The notes under the pieces were generated by a model that was not told the origin of the DNA, did no database searches, and saw only the letters and a list, made by a program, of their open reading frames with translations. From Arthrobacter sp. S41 (lineage in GTDB: Bacteria; Actinomycetota; Actinomycetes; Actinomycetales; Micrococcaceae), in NCBI RefSeq assembly GCF_004320535.1, contig NZ_SIHY01000001.1, positions 1,798,001 to 1,862,000 of the forward strand: a stretch of 64,000 nucleotides of DNA, written 5' to 3'. How positions within the stretch are numbered: position 1 is the stretch's first letter; every line of letters begins with the position of its first letter. The translations under genes were made by a program, and so were the position numbers. Below are positions 1 through 8,475 of the stretch, piece by piece.

Positions 1-1108
1 CCGGCGAGGACAACCACGAGAAGGTGTACATGGTTGACGAGACAGCCTTGCCGCTGGAGTCCACCACTTCCCCATATAGTCCTGGCCAACCGAACTTGAT
101 GTCAGTACTAGCCAGCCACGCTGGGATGTCGATTCCCAATTTCCACAGTTTGGCCAGGCCGAAGATGACGATGACCAGCAAGTATGGGAACAGCGCCATC
201 CAGGTATTTAGTCCGTGCAATTTAGTGCCCTGCTCCACCGGCAATGCAGCAGCCTCAGCGGTCAACACGCGCTGGCGTGCTTCGGATGCACCCTTAGGAG
301 TCCAGAAGCGCAATAAGATAACCGCCGCGGCCAAACCAACCAAGGAGGCAACGATATCGGTGAGCTCATAGGAGAAGTACGTGGAGCACAACCACTGGGC
401 GATGCCGAAGGAAATACCGATGATCAACGTGGCCGGTAAAGTCTGGCGCACACCCCGCCAGCCATCAAGAATGAGCACCAAGATGGTTGGTACAAACAAC
501 GCCAACAGTGGCGATTGGTGGCCTACCACAGCACCAATTTCATGAGCCGGGATTCCGGTCAATGCTCCGGCGGTAGTGATGGGTATGGCCACCGCACCAA
601 AAGCCACTGGTGCAGTGTTGGCAATCAGCACGGCACAAGCCGCACGCAGCGGAGATAGCCCCAAAGCCAGCAGCATGGTGGCGGTAATGGCCACCGGTGC
701 GCCAAATCCAGCCAGCGCTTCAAGCAAGCCACCAAAGCAGAAGGCGATCAGCACGGCCTGGATTCTTACGTCCCCTCCACCGATCACATCAAAGACTCGA
801 CGCAGGTCTTCGAAGCGTCCTGATTTGACGGTGACTTGGTAAAGGAAGATCGCCATTACGACAATCCAGACAATCGGGAAGGCACCAAACACCATCCCCA
901 TCGCCCCGGAGTTTAGTGCCATCAATACCGGCATTTTCCAGCCAATAATGGCGACAATAATGGCCACGGCAAGAGATCCCAACCCGGCCCAGTGCGCCTT
1001 GGTTTTGATCACCGCCAGCAGCACAAAAAAGGTGATCAACGGGATCAATGCAACCAGCGCGGAGAGGGCGACACTGCCCGCTATCGGCTCGGTGGATGGT
1101 GTAAACAC
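1..1108 (-). CDS. lctP: L-lactate permease, LctP/LldP family (3' end beyond window)
   Basis: Membrane permease that imports lactate (and probably glycolate) by proton symport. The reverse-strand frame opens VFTPSTEPIAGSVAL, followed by hydrophobic segments and the family motif GFGAPVAITA near residue 140; reading is open to the window edge, so the C-terminal third or so is missing. I chose GTG at 1108 because AAGGA lies 10 nt upstream and because related permeases begin with MFTP. An in-frame ATG at 1144 falls inside an operator and has no ribosome binding site. The gene is divergent from lutABC and shares a regulatory region with it, which supports lactate as substrate. Confidence 0.9.
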   Translation of the reverse strand, partial: MFTPSTEPIAGSVALSALVALIPLITFFVLLAVIKTKAHWAGLGSLAVAIIVAIIGWKMPVLMALNSGAMGMVFGAFPIVWIVVMAIFLYQVTVKSGRFEDLRRVFDVIGGGDVRIQAVLIAFCFGGLLEALAGFGAPVAITATMLLALGLSPLRAACAVLIANTAPVAFGAVAIPITTAGALTGIPAHEIGAVVGHQSPLLALFVPTILVLILDGWRGVRQTLPATLIIGISFGIAQWLCSTYFSYELTDIVASLVGLAAAVILLRFWTPKGASEARQRVLTAEAAALPVEQGTKLHGLNTWMALFPYLLVIVIFGLAKLWKLGIDIPAWLASTDIKFGWPGLYGEVVDSSGKAVSSTMYTFSWLSSP

Positions 1109-1132
1109 GGTGTGGGCGTCCTTACTAGAAGA

Positions 1133-1158
1133 TGGTCTGACCATATGTGGTCCGACCA
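1133..1158. promoter_or_regulatory. Two tandem GntR/FadR-type (LldR-like) operators
   Basis: Two perfect 11-bp inverted repeats lie side by side: TGGTCTGACCA at 1133-1143 and TGGTCCGACCA at 1148-1158. Both fit the TNGTNNNACNA consensus known for FadR-subfamily GntR regulators such as LldR/LutR. They sit just upstream of the lctP start. No GntR gene is visible in the window, so the regulator must be encoded elsewhere. The sites are seen directly; the regulator is inferred. Confidence 0.75.
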
Positions 1159-1194
1159 CCAAGAGTACAAGGTGATCGCCATCACGGCAAGCTC

Positions 1195-1234
1195 TTGACT
1201 ATTACAAAAGATCCTGCATAGTATGGTCAGACCA
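1195..1234 (+). promoter_or_regulatory. lutABC promoter with a third LldR-like operator
   Basis: TTGACT at 1195-1200 is a near-consensus -35 box. A -10 candidate follows after 16-18 nt (CATAGT 1217-1222 or TAGTAT 1219-1224). The operator TGGTCAGACCA at 1224-1234 abuts the -10 region, a position suited to repression. It is the third copy of the motif in 100 bp, and lutA starts 23 nt further on. Confidence 0.7.
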
Positions 1235-1256
1235 CACTCTGAAAGAGTCATTTATT

Positions 1257-2021
1257 ATGCGAATCGCTCTCTTTGCCACGTGCATAGTGGACGCTATGTA
1301 CCCAGAAACCGCCAAGTCGACAGTGAAGTTGCTCGAACGCTTGGGACATGAGGTAATTTTCCCCAAGGCACAAGCCTGCTGCGGGCAGATGCACATGAAC
1401 TCCGGCTACATGCCCGAAGCCTTGCCCGTGGTCGAAAACCACATCAATGCCTTCGACACCGACGACTACGACGTTGCAGTCGCCCCTTCCGGTTCCTGCG
1501 TTGCCTCGGTTAAGCACCAGCACCCCTACCTAGCTGATCGCTTGGGCAAACCAGAACTCAAGGAACGAGCCAAGGCCGTTGGGGCGCGCACTTATGAACT
1601 GACCCAGCTACTGGTGGACGTTCTTGGCATCACCAATGCGGCCGAACAACTAGGCAGCTACTTCCCCGAAACCATCACCTACCACCCGTCCTGCCACGGC
1701 ATGCGGTCCTTGGGACTAGGCGATCGACAGCTGGACCTACTCAAGACCGTCGGCGGTATTACCGTCAATGAACTTCCCGAAGCTGACCAGTGCTGCGGTT
1801 TTGGTGGAACCTTCTCGATCAAAAACGCGGATGTCTCCTCGGCCATGCTTGATGACAAGGTGAAGAACATCTGCTCCACCGGCGCCTCAGCGTGCTCCGG
1901 TGGCGATGCCTCCTGCCTGATGCACATCGGCGGCGGCCTCTCCCGCACCGGCGCCAAGCCCAAGACCCTGCACCTGGCCGACATCCTGGCCAGCACCATG
2001 GAAGAGACGGTGTCACTGTGA
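1257..2021 (+). CDS. lutA: LutA, lactate utilization Fe-S oxidoreductase subunit
   Basis: Subunit of the cytoplasmic LutABC complex that oxidises L-lactate to pyruvate. It is 254 residues, the usual length for LutA/YkgE. Two cysteine-rich CCG-type motifs are visible: CCGQMHMNSG near residue 41, and SCHG followed by CCGFGGTFS near residues 144-185. ATG at 1257 begins 23 nt after the third operator; the ribosome binding site is weak (GAAAGAG about 12 nt upstream). The 3' end overlaps lutB by four bases (GTGA), so the three lut genes are probably translated in a coupled way. Confidence 0.95.
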   Translation: MRIALFATCIVDAMYPETAKSTVKLLERLGHEVIFPKAQACCGQMHMNSGYMPEALPVVENHINAFDTDDYDVAVAPSGSCVASVKHQHPYLADRLGKPELKERAKAVGARTYELTQLLVDVLGITNAAEQLGSYFPETITYHPSCHGMRSLGLGDRQLDLLKTVGGITVNELPEADQCCGFGGTFSIKNADVSSAMLDDKVKNICSTGASACSGGDASCLMHIGGGLSRTGAKPKTLHLADILASTMEETVSL

Positions 2022-3490
2022 CTCAGGTATTCCTCGGCATGCCGGCCGGCGGACAGGGCAACCTGTTCGAATCCGAGCCTTTCCCCAAGGCAGCGCACCG
2101 CGAACTGGGCAACACCCAGATGCGCAAAAACCTGCGCCATGCCACCCACACCATCCGCGATAAGCGCCTGAAGGTCGTTGGTGAACTCCCCGACTGGGAA
2201 GCCCTGCGTGATGCGGGCAGCGTCATCAAGAACAATTCGATGGCCACCCTTGAAGAGCGTCTGCTGGAATTCGAAAAGAACTTCACGGCACGCGGCGGTA
2301 TTGTCCACTGGGCCCGTGACGCGGATGAAGCGAACCAGATTGTCACCGATCTTGTTAAAGCCACCGGCTCCACCGAGGTGGTCAAGGTTAAGTCCATGGC
2401 CACTCAGGAAATTGGTCTCAACGAGCACTTGGAAACCGAAGGTATTAGTGCTTTTGAAACCGACCTTGCCGAACTGATTGTCCAGCTAGGCCACGACAAG
2501 CCAAGCCACATCCTGGTTCCTGCCATCCACAAAAACCGCACCGAGGTGCGCGACATCTTCCTGAAGGAGATGCCGGTGGTGGATCCGAACCTGACCGATG
2601 AGCCAGCCAAGTTGGCCGAAGCGGCTCGTGCCCACCTACGCAAGAAGTTCTTGGCTGCCAAGGTCGCGATCTCCGGAGCCAACTTTGCCCTAGCCGATAC
2701 CGGCACCTTGGGCGTGGTCGAGTCCGAAGGCAACGGCCGCATGTGCCTGACCCTGCCAGAAACCCTGATCACCGTGATGGGTATCGAGAAGGTACTGCCG
2801 CAGTGGGAGGACATCGAGGTCTTCATGCAGCTGTTGCCACGCTCCTCCACCGGCGAGCGCATGAACCCGTACACCTCACTGTGGACCGGTGTCACCGAAG
2901 ACGACGGCCCGCAGAATGTGCACATCGTCTTGCTCGATAACGGACGCACCCGAGCCCTGGCCGATCGTTTTGGCCGCACCGCGCTGAACTGCATTCGTTG
3001 CTCGGCCTGCATGAACGTCTGCCCGGTCTACGAGCGCACGGGCGGTCACGCCTATGGTTCAACCTACCCGGGCCCGATCGGCGCGATCCTCTCCCCGCTG
3101 CTCACCGGCATCGAGGTTGAGGAAAACGGATCTCTTCCTTACGCTTCCTCACTGTGTGGGGCTTGTTATGAAGCCTGCCCGGTAAAGATCAACATCCCAG
3201 AAATCCTTGTGCACCTGCGCGGCGAAGATGTGGATGCCAAACGTGAGAAGCACAAACTGCCTACCCAGATGGATCTATTGATGAAGGGCGGATCTTGGGC
3301 TTTGGGCAAGGGCAAAAATATTGGTCTGCTCGAAAAAGCACTGCCACTGGGTCGATTGGCCGCCGGTAAGGATAGGAAGATCAAAAAGCTGCCGGGCATC
3401 GCTGCCGGGTGGACCCAGAGCCGCGACATTCCCGCACCACCAAGTAAGTCTTTCCGCGACTGGTGGAGCGACGAAAAGGAGTCCAAGTGA
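2018..3490 (+). CDS. lutB: LutB, lactate utilization Fe-S protein with LUD domain
   Basis: Iron-sulfur subunit of the LutABC lactate dehydrogenase, 490 residues from GTG at 2018. That GTG overlaps the lutA stop, has GGAAGAG about 12 nt upstream, and is followed by TQVFLGMPAGGQ. The open frame extends further upstream, but that part is a shadow of lutA. The N-terminal two thirds form the LUD domain. The C-terminal part has two ferredoxin-like clusters, CIRCSACMNVCPVY near residue 325 and CGACYEACPVKINIP near residue 382. The end overlaps lutC. Confidence 0.95.
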   Translation: MTQVFLGMPAGGQGNLFESEPFPKAAHRELGNTQMRKNLRHATHTIRDKRLKVVGELPDWEALRDAGSVIKNNSMATLEERLLEFEKNFTARGGIVHWARDADEANQIVTDLVKATGSTEVVKVKSMATQEIGLNEHLETEGISAFETDLAELIVQLGHDKPSHILVPAIHKNRTEVRDIFLKEMPVVDPNLTDEPAKLAEAARAHLRKKFLAAKVAISGANFALADTGTLGVVESEGNGRMCLTLPETLITVMGIEKVLPQWEDIEVFMQLLPRSSTGERMNPYTSLWTGVTEDDGPQNVHIVLLDNGRTRALADRFGRTALNCIRCSACMNVCPVYERTGGHAYGSTYPGPIGAILSPLLTGIEVEENGSLPYASSLCGACYEACPVKINIPEILVHLRGEDVDAKREKHKLPTQMDLLMKGGSWALGKGKNIGLLEKALPLGRLAAGKDRKIKKLPGIAAGWTQSRDIPAPPSKSFRDWWSDEKESK

Positions 3491-4119
3491 GCGCCAAAGA
3501 TGAGATCCTCTCAAGGATTCGTACGGCCCTAGCCGATACCCCGGTGACCGAAGAAGTGCCGCGCGAATACCGCACCACCTCCGCCATGAATGAAGAGCAG
3601 CTCATCGAACTCTTGGTAGACCGTTTGGTGGATTACAAGGCCGGCGTTGAGGTCATCGATGCGGCGCAGATTCCTGAATTTGTGGCAGCCAAGCTCAAGG
3701 ACGCCAGCAGTGTTGTCTACCCGCAGGGCCTAGATAGCAACTGGCTTTCGGCGCTAGACAAAGATGTGGAACAGCGTCTTGATGCTCCCGGCGCCCGCTT
3801 GAGTGTGGCCGAACTAGATGCCACCAGCGCGGTAGTGACTTCTTCAGCAGTCTCCGTCGCGGAGTCGGGCACCATCATCCTTGATGGTCAGCCAGATCAG
3901 GGACGTCGTGCCATCTCGTTGGTACCGGATCACCACGTGTGCATTGTGCCGATCTCCACGATTGTGCAGCTACTGCCCGAAGCCATGCCACGGCTTTCTA
4001 TCACCCGCCCGCTAACTTGGATTTCTGGGCCTTCGGCCACCAGTGATATCGAGCTCGAACGTGTTGAGGGTGTGCACGGTCCACGAACCTTGGATGTACT
4101 GATGGTGCGCGGTCTGTAA
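3487..4119 (+). CDS. lutC: LutC, lactate utilization LUD-domain protein
   Basis: Third member of the LutABC complex: a LUD-domain protein without Fe-S cysteines, 210 residues. GTG at 3487 overlaps the lutB stop (GTGA) and is preceded by AAAAGGAG. The conserved C-terminal stretch with VAESGTIIL and QGRRAISLVPDHH is typical of LutC/YkgG. The gene ends 16 nt before a strong hairpin that closes the operon. Confidence 0.93.
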   Translation: MSAKDEILSRIRTALADTPVTEEVPREYRTTSAMNEEQLIELLVDRLVDYKAGVEVIDAAQIPEFVAAKLKDASSVVYPQGLDSNWLSALDKDVEQRLDAPGARLSVAELDATSAVVTSSAVSVAESGTIILDGQPDQGRRAISLVPDHHVCIVPISTIVQLLPEAMPRLSITRPLTWISGPSATSDIELERVEGVHGPRTLDVLMVRGL

Positions 4120-4135
4120 TTCGACGCGCTCAGAC

Positions 4136-4181
4136 TTGTGGCCGATTCCCCACCCAGATTCGGGCGGGCAATCGGCCACAA
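4136..4181. terminator. Bidirectional terminator between lutC and aztD
   Basis: Inverted repeat with perfect 12-bp arms (TTGTGGCCGATT and AATCGGCCACAA) and an additional GC-rich inner stem. It lies between two convergent genes, so it probably serves both. Confidence 0.85.
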
Positions 4182-4199
4182 CTATTTCTTCTGCAAGCT

Positions 4200-5366
4200 C
4201 TACTTGGTGGTCACAGCCATTTCGTTAGGCTCCGCGTCCAGTTTCACGGTCGCAGTCTTTTTACCGGTCTCAAGGTCGATGGCGTACACCGACTTCTTAG
4301 CTGGTTCGCTGACGTAGGCGGTGTTGCCATCAATGCGCAGGGACGGGTGGGCTTCCTGCCATTCGGCCGGTCCTTCCCACGGGTCAATAACATCGATGTC
4401 ACGGGTGATCTTCCCGGTGCTTGGATCAATCACGTGGATCTTACCGTCGGTACCTAACAGGTAACCAAGATCCTGTGGACCACGGGTGAGTCCGCGCCAG
4501 GTGTATTCAATTCCCTTGGGCAGATCTACTACCTTGTAGCTGAGCTTGGCGGTATCGATCAGGGTGATCTGGTGCAGCAAATTGCCCTCGGCATCTGGGT
4601 CATCCTTGTAGTCGCCAATGACTAATTCACTGGTTGGTGAGACGTAGGCGTTGCCCATGCGACCGTAGGTATCAGGTGCGGTGAGCTTCGTGAATTTTCC
4701 GTCAGCAAATACCAATGCCCCGTCCTCACAGCCGAAGACTGCACGGCCATCTGCAGCGGTACCTTCACCGTGCACTCCCGGGCAATCGGTGCTTTCGGCG
4801 ATCTTCTGCTGTTTGTCATCAAGCAGTTTCACACCGGTACGTGAGGTGTCATCACCAACGGTGGTCAACAAGGAACCGTCGTCCAAGGCCACCGAGACCC
4901 CGTGATGAGCTGGGGATTCGACAGTTTGAACCTCCGGCAATTTTCCATCGGCCTCTGCGAGCTTATCGGTGTCGAAGATCGTGGTGGTTCCGCTGCCGTC
5001 GTCAAAGAGCGCTGTCTTGCCAGCATGTGGAACCACATGTCCAGCAGCTCCGGCGTCAAAGGTGGTCTCGGTCAGTTCAGGAGCCGTTGCATCCAGAACT
5101 TGGAATCCTTTGGAGGTGGTGAGCAGGAAGTTTTTGCCATCTCCTGCCGAGTTCAATCGCGTGAATTCTTCGGTGTCAAAACTCTTGAGTACTTTCAGTG
5201 ACTTCCCGTCGAGTACTGAGACGCCGTCTTTATAGGTCACCGCGATCCTAGTTGGTGACACAGTTTCGGATTCGGCAGCACTGGGTGCGGTGCATGCGGT
5301 GGCCAGTAGACCTAGGACGGCTAGAGCTGACCCGGCTTTGAGGGTGCGAGGCGAGATGAGATTCAT
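4200..5366 (-). CDS. aztD: AztD-like zinc metallochaperone lipoprotein
   Basis: Predicted exported beta-propeller protein, about 388 residues, of the AztD zinc-chaperone type that delivers Zn(II) to the AztC solute-binding protein. ATG at 5366 has AAAGGAA upstream and gives a lipoprotein signal ending LLATACTAPS, with the lipobox Cys near residue 26. Repeating blade-like segments follow, with histidine-bearing turns such as HVVPHAGKTALF and SPAHHGVSV. It is the last gene of the aztB-aztD-like-aztC-aztD operon. The fold is inferred from sequence character and neighbours. Confidence 0.75.
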   Translation of the reverse strand: MNLISPRTLKAGSALAVLGLLATACTAPSAAESETVSPTRIAVTYKDGVSVLDGKSLKVLKSFDTEEFTRLNSAGDGKNFLLTTSKGFQVLDATAPELTETTFDAGAAGHVVPHAGKTALFDDGSGTTTIFDTDKLAEADGKLPEVQTVESPAHHGVSVALDDGSLLTTVGDDTSRTGVKLLDDKQQKIAESTDCPGVHGEGTAADGRAVFGCEDGALVFADGKFTKLTAPDTYGRMGNAYVSPTSELVIGDYKDDPDAEGNLLHQITLIDTAKLSYKVVDLPKGIEYTWRGLTRGPQDLGYLLGTDGKIHVIDPSTGKITRDIDVIDPWEGPAEWQEAHPSLRIDGNTAYVSEPAKKSVYAIDLETGKKTATVKLDAEPNEMAVTTK

Positions 5367-5385
5367 GATTCCTTTCTTGTTGCGC

Positions 5386-6309
5386 TTAGTTGCGCAGGGC
5401 ATGGGTGATTCGTTCGGTGTTCACTTGCATCATCTGCAGATAGCTATCGGCCCCTTGATGCGGTGGCGTGAGCGATTCTGAATACAATTCGACGATTTGT
5501 ACCTCTACTTGGGCTTCATCGGCCAGGGCGCGTGCCAGCTTGTCCGGCTGGGCCGACTCAACAAAGATCGCAGGGACCTTTGAACTACGAATGGCTTCGG
5601 CCAGCGACGCTAGATCCGCTGCACTTGGAGAGGCCAGTGTTGTCCCCGAAGGGATCACTGCCCCAATGGTTTTGAATCCGAAGCGTTCGGCGAGATAACC
5701 AAAAACATGGTGGTTGGTTACCAACGCCCGAGACTGTTCGGGAATCTGCGCGAAAGAAGCGGTCATCTGCTGTTCAAGCTCAGTGAGCTCGGCGCGGTAC
5801 CCCTGGGTATCGGAAGCCAACTGTTCCGCAGAAATTCCGGGGAGATCCTTGAGTTGCTGGTGTAAGGCGTCAACCACCTGGATCATCTTTGCTGGGTCGG
5901 TCCAGAAATGTGGGTCGGCTGCACCGTTAGACCCTGCAACCTCTAGAACCTCAAAATGATCGCTGGCGACAAAGTGGTTGTTTTCGGCCTCATCAACCGC
6001 GTCCAGCTGATGTTGCAGGCCTTCTTCCAAATTCAACCCGTTGGAAACCACCAGGTCTGAATCATGGAGCAAGGCGGCTTGCTGCGCGGAGATCTCAAAG
6101 GAGTGCGGATCAACATTCGGTGGCATCAGCGTGTGAACTTGGGCTTGGTCACCGACTAGGTTCTGCACAACATTTCCAAGAATGTTGGTGGTGACCACAA
6201 TGCTCGGTTTCTCATCTTGCTGTGCCGTGCCGATGCAGCCAGTCAGTAACAGCGATACGCCCAGCAGCAAGGCCAGCGCTTTACCTGAGTGCCTTATATT
6301 GTTGCTCAT
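5386..6309 (-). CDS. aztC: AztC-like zinc ABC transporter substrate-binding lipoprotein
   Basis: Cluster A-I (ZnuA/TroA) solute-binding protein, 307 residues. The lipoprotein signal ends LLLTGCIG. Metal-ligand candidates are the His in PPNVDPHSFE, the His in AADPHFWTDP and the His in LVTNHHVFGYLAERFGF, plus a late acidic residue. A long His-rich loop as in ZnuA is absent, which agrees with AztC-type proteins that receive zinc from AztD. ATG at 6309 overlaps the upstream stop as TGATG; the TTG three bases earlier is less likely. Confidence 0.85.
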   Translation of the reverse strand: MSNNIRHSGKALALLLGVSLLLTGCIGTAQQDEKPSIVVTTNILGNVVQNLVGDQAQVHTLMPPNVDPHSFEISAQQAALLHDSDLVVSNGLNLEEGLQHQLDAVDEAENNHFVASDHFEVLEVAGSNGAADPHFWTDPAKMIQVVDALHQQLKDLPGISAEQLASDTQGYRAELTELEQQMTASFAQIPEQSRALVTNHHVFGYLAERFGFKTIGAVIPSGTTLASPSAADLASLAEAIRSSKVPAIFVESAQPDKLARALADEAQVEVQIVELYSESLTPPHQGADSYLQMMQVNTERITHALRN

Positions 6310-7556
6310 CAATTCCCCACCTGAGTCATCCAGGTCGGATCTATTTGCGGGCTAAGGGTGCGGGCGATCCGTGCTGAATCAGCAAAATCGATTTCAAACA
6401 CTCTCTTCTGCGCAGGGGCATTCACGTAGGCTCGCTGAGCATCGACGACCAAATTTGTGCTCGCCAAGGCCTGAGGATTTTTCACAGTTTCCTGAAGCAC
6501 TGGCTTGCTGACTCCGGTAGTTTTTCCGGCTTCTGTGGAGTAGACCAGCACCCGTCCGCTTGCATCTACAGCCACCACGTTGCCGTCTTTATCCCCCACG
6601 GCAGTGACCTTCAGGAGGTTCTGATCCTCCATAATTCTGTTCATGCTCAGGTCTCGGGTATTAATAACCCAAGCCCCTCGCTCCCCTGCCAGACCAGCCA
6701 CCACAGGGCGGGCCTTGCGATGTTCAAGCTGGTCAACTCGTTCATCAGCGGTAGTCCCTTGGGGATATTTCACCAGTTCAAATTCTGGGTGTCCAGGCTG
6801 TTCTTCGTTGGCAACGAGGATGCCTTCTTCACATGCGATAGCGAGTCCTGCAGCAGTCTGTGTGGCATCACTCGGGTTAGCGCAGGGAGCGTTTGCACCG
6901 TCTACCGGGTGGCCCTCGGCGTCCAAATATTGCACTTGTGCCGGAGCCGTTTCACTTTTAGCTTCGCTAGTTATGGCACCTTCTCCCAGCGGAGTCAGTA
7001 GACCTTGATGAGGTGAGGCTTGAGTAGTGAATTGTTCACTGACGTTACCCTTGGCCAGTTCAGAATTCTTTAGAAGAATTCCCCTTCCCGTCTTTGGGAA
7101 ATAAACACCGGTACTTCCTGCGGTGGAGAGCGGTCCACCGATGATCTGCGCTGGTCCCTCGCCATCGAGATGACCGACAGTTTGCGGTGTGCCGCGGTAG
7201 TAATGGAAATGGTCCGTGTGGTTCCAGCTCCACATCCCGCTATCAACGATGTCTACCCCTGCCCCCGTATCTGCAAAGAGGTAGCGTCCCTCGGTTTGGA
7301 GGTTCTGGATGTTCTTTAGCTCGCTCAGTTCAGTTTCTTCATCGGTGAGCAGATCCAGCATTCCGCTTGTGCCGCTAGCGTCCACTGTCACTAGATGTAG
7401 TGGTGCCTCGGGCATTTCTTGTGCTCCTTCAACGGCTCCGTGATCTGCCGGTTCCACGGCGCTATCGTCGTTGGTGGCGGACGGAGAGGCGGCGCATCCC
7501 GCCAGTAGTACTGCGCTTAGTAGTACTGCGGTAAGTGAGTAGGACTGAGCCTTCAT
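6309..7556 (-). CDS. Second AztD-like exported lipoprotein of the zinc operon
   Basis: Lipoprotein of 415 residues; the signal ends VLLAGCAASPS. It is followed by an acidic, low-complexity linker and then beta-rich repeats. Histidine motifs HTDHFHYYRG (near residue 113) and ASPHQGLL resemble the metal-binding turns of the downstream aztD product, so this is probably a diverged paralogue. ATG at 7556 overlaps the aztB stop (ATGA) and the end overlaps aztC. Two propeller chaperones in one zinc operon is unusual. The function is inferred from the operon only. Confidence 0.65.
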   Translation of the reverse strand: MKAQSYSLTAVLLSAVLLAGCAASPSATNDDSAVEPADHGAVEGAQEMPEAPLHLVTVDASGTSGMLDLLTDEETELSELKNIQNLQTEGRYLFADTGAGVDIVDSGMWSWNHTDHFHYYRGTPQTVGHLDGEGPAQIIGGPLSTAGSTGVYFPKTGRGILLKNSELAKGNVSEQFTTQASPHQGLLTPLGEGAITSEAKSETAPAQVQYLDAEGHPVDGANAPCANPSDATQTAAGLAIACEEGILVANEEQPGHPEFELVKYPQGTTADERVDQLEHRKARPVVAGLAGERGAWVINTRDLSMNRIMEDQNLLKVTAVGDKDGNVVAVDASGRVLVYSTEAGKTTGVSKPVLQETVKNPQALASTNLVVDAQRAYVNAPAQKRVFEIDFADSARIARTLSPQIDPTWMTQVGN

Positions 7557-8422
7557 GTGGCACTTTCAACGTGTAGTAGCGATTTATTGTGTGTCGTTTC
7601 AGGCATGCACTTGTGAGTACTCAGAAGCTTTTGAATCAAGGCCGAAATGCCGGCCAACGAAATGGCCAGGCAAGAGATTGAAGGCCCCGCTGCCGTTTGT
7701 GCGTACCAAGAAATTAGTAGTCCGCCGCTCACACTGAGCACTCCGAAAACGGCGGCCAGGATCATGATGGCGGGAATGCGCGCTACCCAAACCTTGGCCG
7801 CTACGACTGGCGCCAGTAGCATGCCAACCACCAGCAACGTTCCGACAGACCGGAAGGAGGCTGTGATAGACAGCGCTACTAAAAGCACCAGCATGATTTG
7901 TGCTAGTCCTGGCTTGAAGCCCAAGGTCAAGGCGATTCGAGTGTCGAACGCACTAGCTACGAAGGCTCGGTGAAACTTCACGGCAATGGCCACGCTCAGC
8001 AACAAGGCACCGGCTAGAAGCCACAGGTCCGCAGTGTTGATGGCCAGGATGTCGCCAAAGAGCATGCTTGTGGCGTCCGTGGCAAAGCTACGTGAGTGGG
8101 AGACGATGATGATTCCCAGTGACAGCATGCCCACGAAGACCAGACCGATGCTGGTGTCGTAGGAAAGTTTTCCTTTCCGTTGCATTGCACCAAGTAGGCC
8201 AGTCATCACCACGGCACTGGCCGCAGCGCCGAGCATTACCGGCAGTCCCAATACGGTCGCGAGGGCAACTCCAGGGAGCATGCCGTGGCCTATCGCTTCG
8301 CCGAGAAAAGCCATCCCACGAATCACGACCCATGTACCGGCGATGGCACAAATAACTGCGACCAAGCTGCCGCCGATCAGGGCGCGCTCCATGAACTCAG
8401 AAGTGAAAGGAAGTATCAACAC
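7553..8422 (-). CDS. aztB: AztB-like zinc ABC transporter permease
   Basis: ZnuB/MntB-type (ABC-3 family) inner-membrane permease, 289 residues, with eight or nine hydrophobic segments and the family motif GEAIGHGMLPGVALA near residue 36. GTG at 8422 is only 7 nt from a -10 box and has no ribosome binding site, so the mRNA is probably leaderless. It is the first gene of the minus-strand zinc operon and divergent from aztA, which supplies the ATPase. A later ATG at 8392 is the alternative start. Confidence 0.88.
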   Translation of the reverse strand: MLILPFTSEFMERALIGGSLVAVICAIAGTWVVIRGMAFLGEAIGHGMLPGVALATVLGLPVMLGAAASAVVMTGLLGAMQRKGKLSYDTSIGLVFVGMLSLGIIIVSHSRSFATDATSMLFGDILAINTADLWLLAGALLLSVAIAVKFHRAFVASAFDTRIALTLGFKPGLAQIMLVLLVALSITASFRSVGTLLVVGMLLAPVVAAKVWVARIPAIMILAAVFGVLSVSGGLLISWYAQTAAGPSISCLAISLAGISALIQKLLSTHKCMPETTHNKSLLHVESAT

Positions 8423-8429
8423 ATGACAC

Positions 8430-8469
8430 AGAGTAACCTTAAATGAGAATCATTATCAATTGCTACACT
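8430..8469. promoter_or_regulatory. Divergent zinc promoters with a Zur box
   Basis: A Fur-family (Zur-type) box, TGAGAATCATTATCA, lies at 8444-8458. On the minus strand a promoter reads TTGATA (8459-8454), 18 nt, TACTCT (8435-8430), pointing at the aztB GTG at 8422. On the plus strand an extended -10 box TGCTACACT (8461-8469) points at the aztA ATG at 8476. The box overlaps the minus-strand -35 and lies immediately upstream of the plus-strand -10, so one bound repressor could close both promoters. Zur rather than Fur is inferred from the zinc genes. Confidence 0.8.
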
Positions 8470-8475
8470 GGAGCT

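Noticed and set aside
1142-1144. ATG as an earlier lctP start
   Set aside because: It lies between and within the operators and has no ribosome binding site; GTG 1108 has AAGGA and matches the family N-terminus.
24-1198. Several plus-strand frames at the left edge
   Set aside because: They are shadows of the lactate permease on the minus strand, whose reading frame is open to the window edge and carries clear permease motifs.
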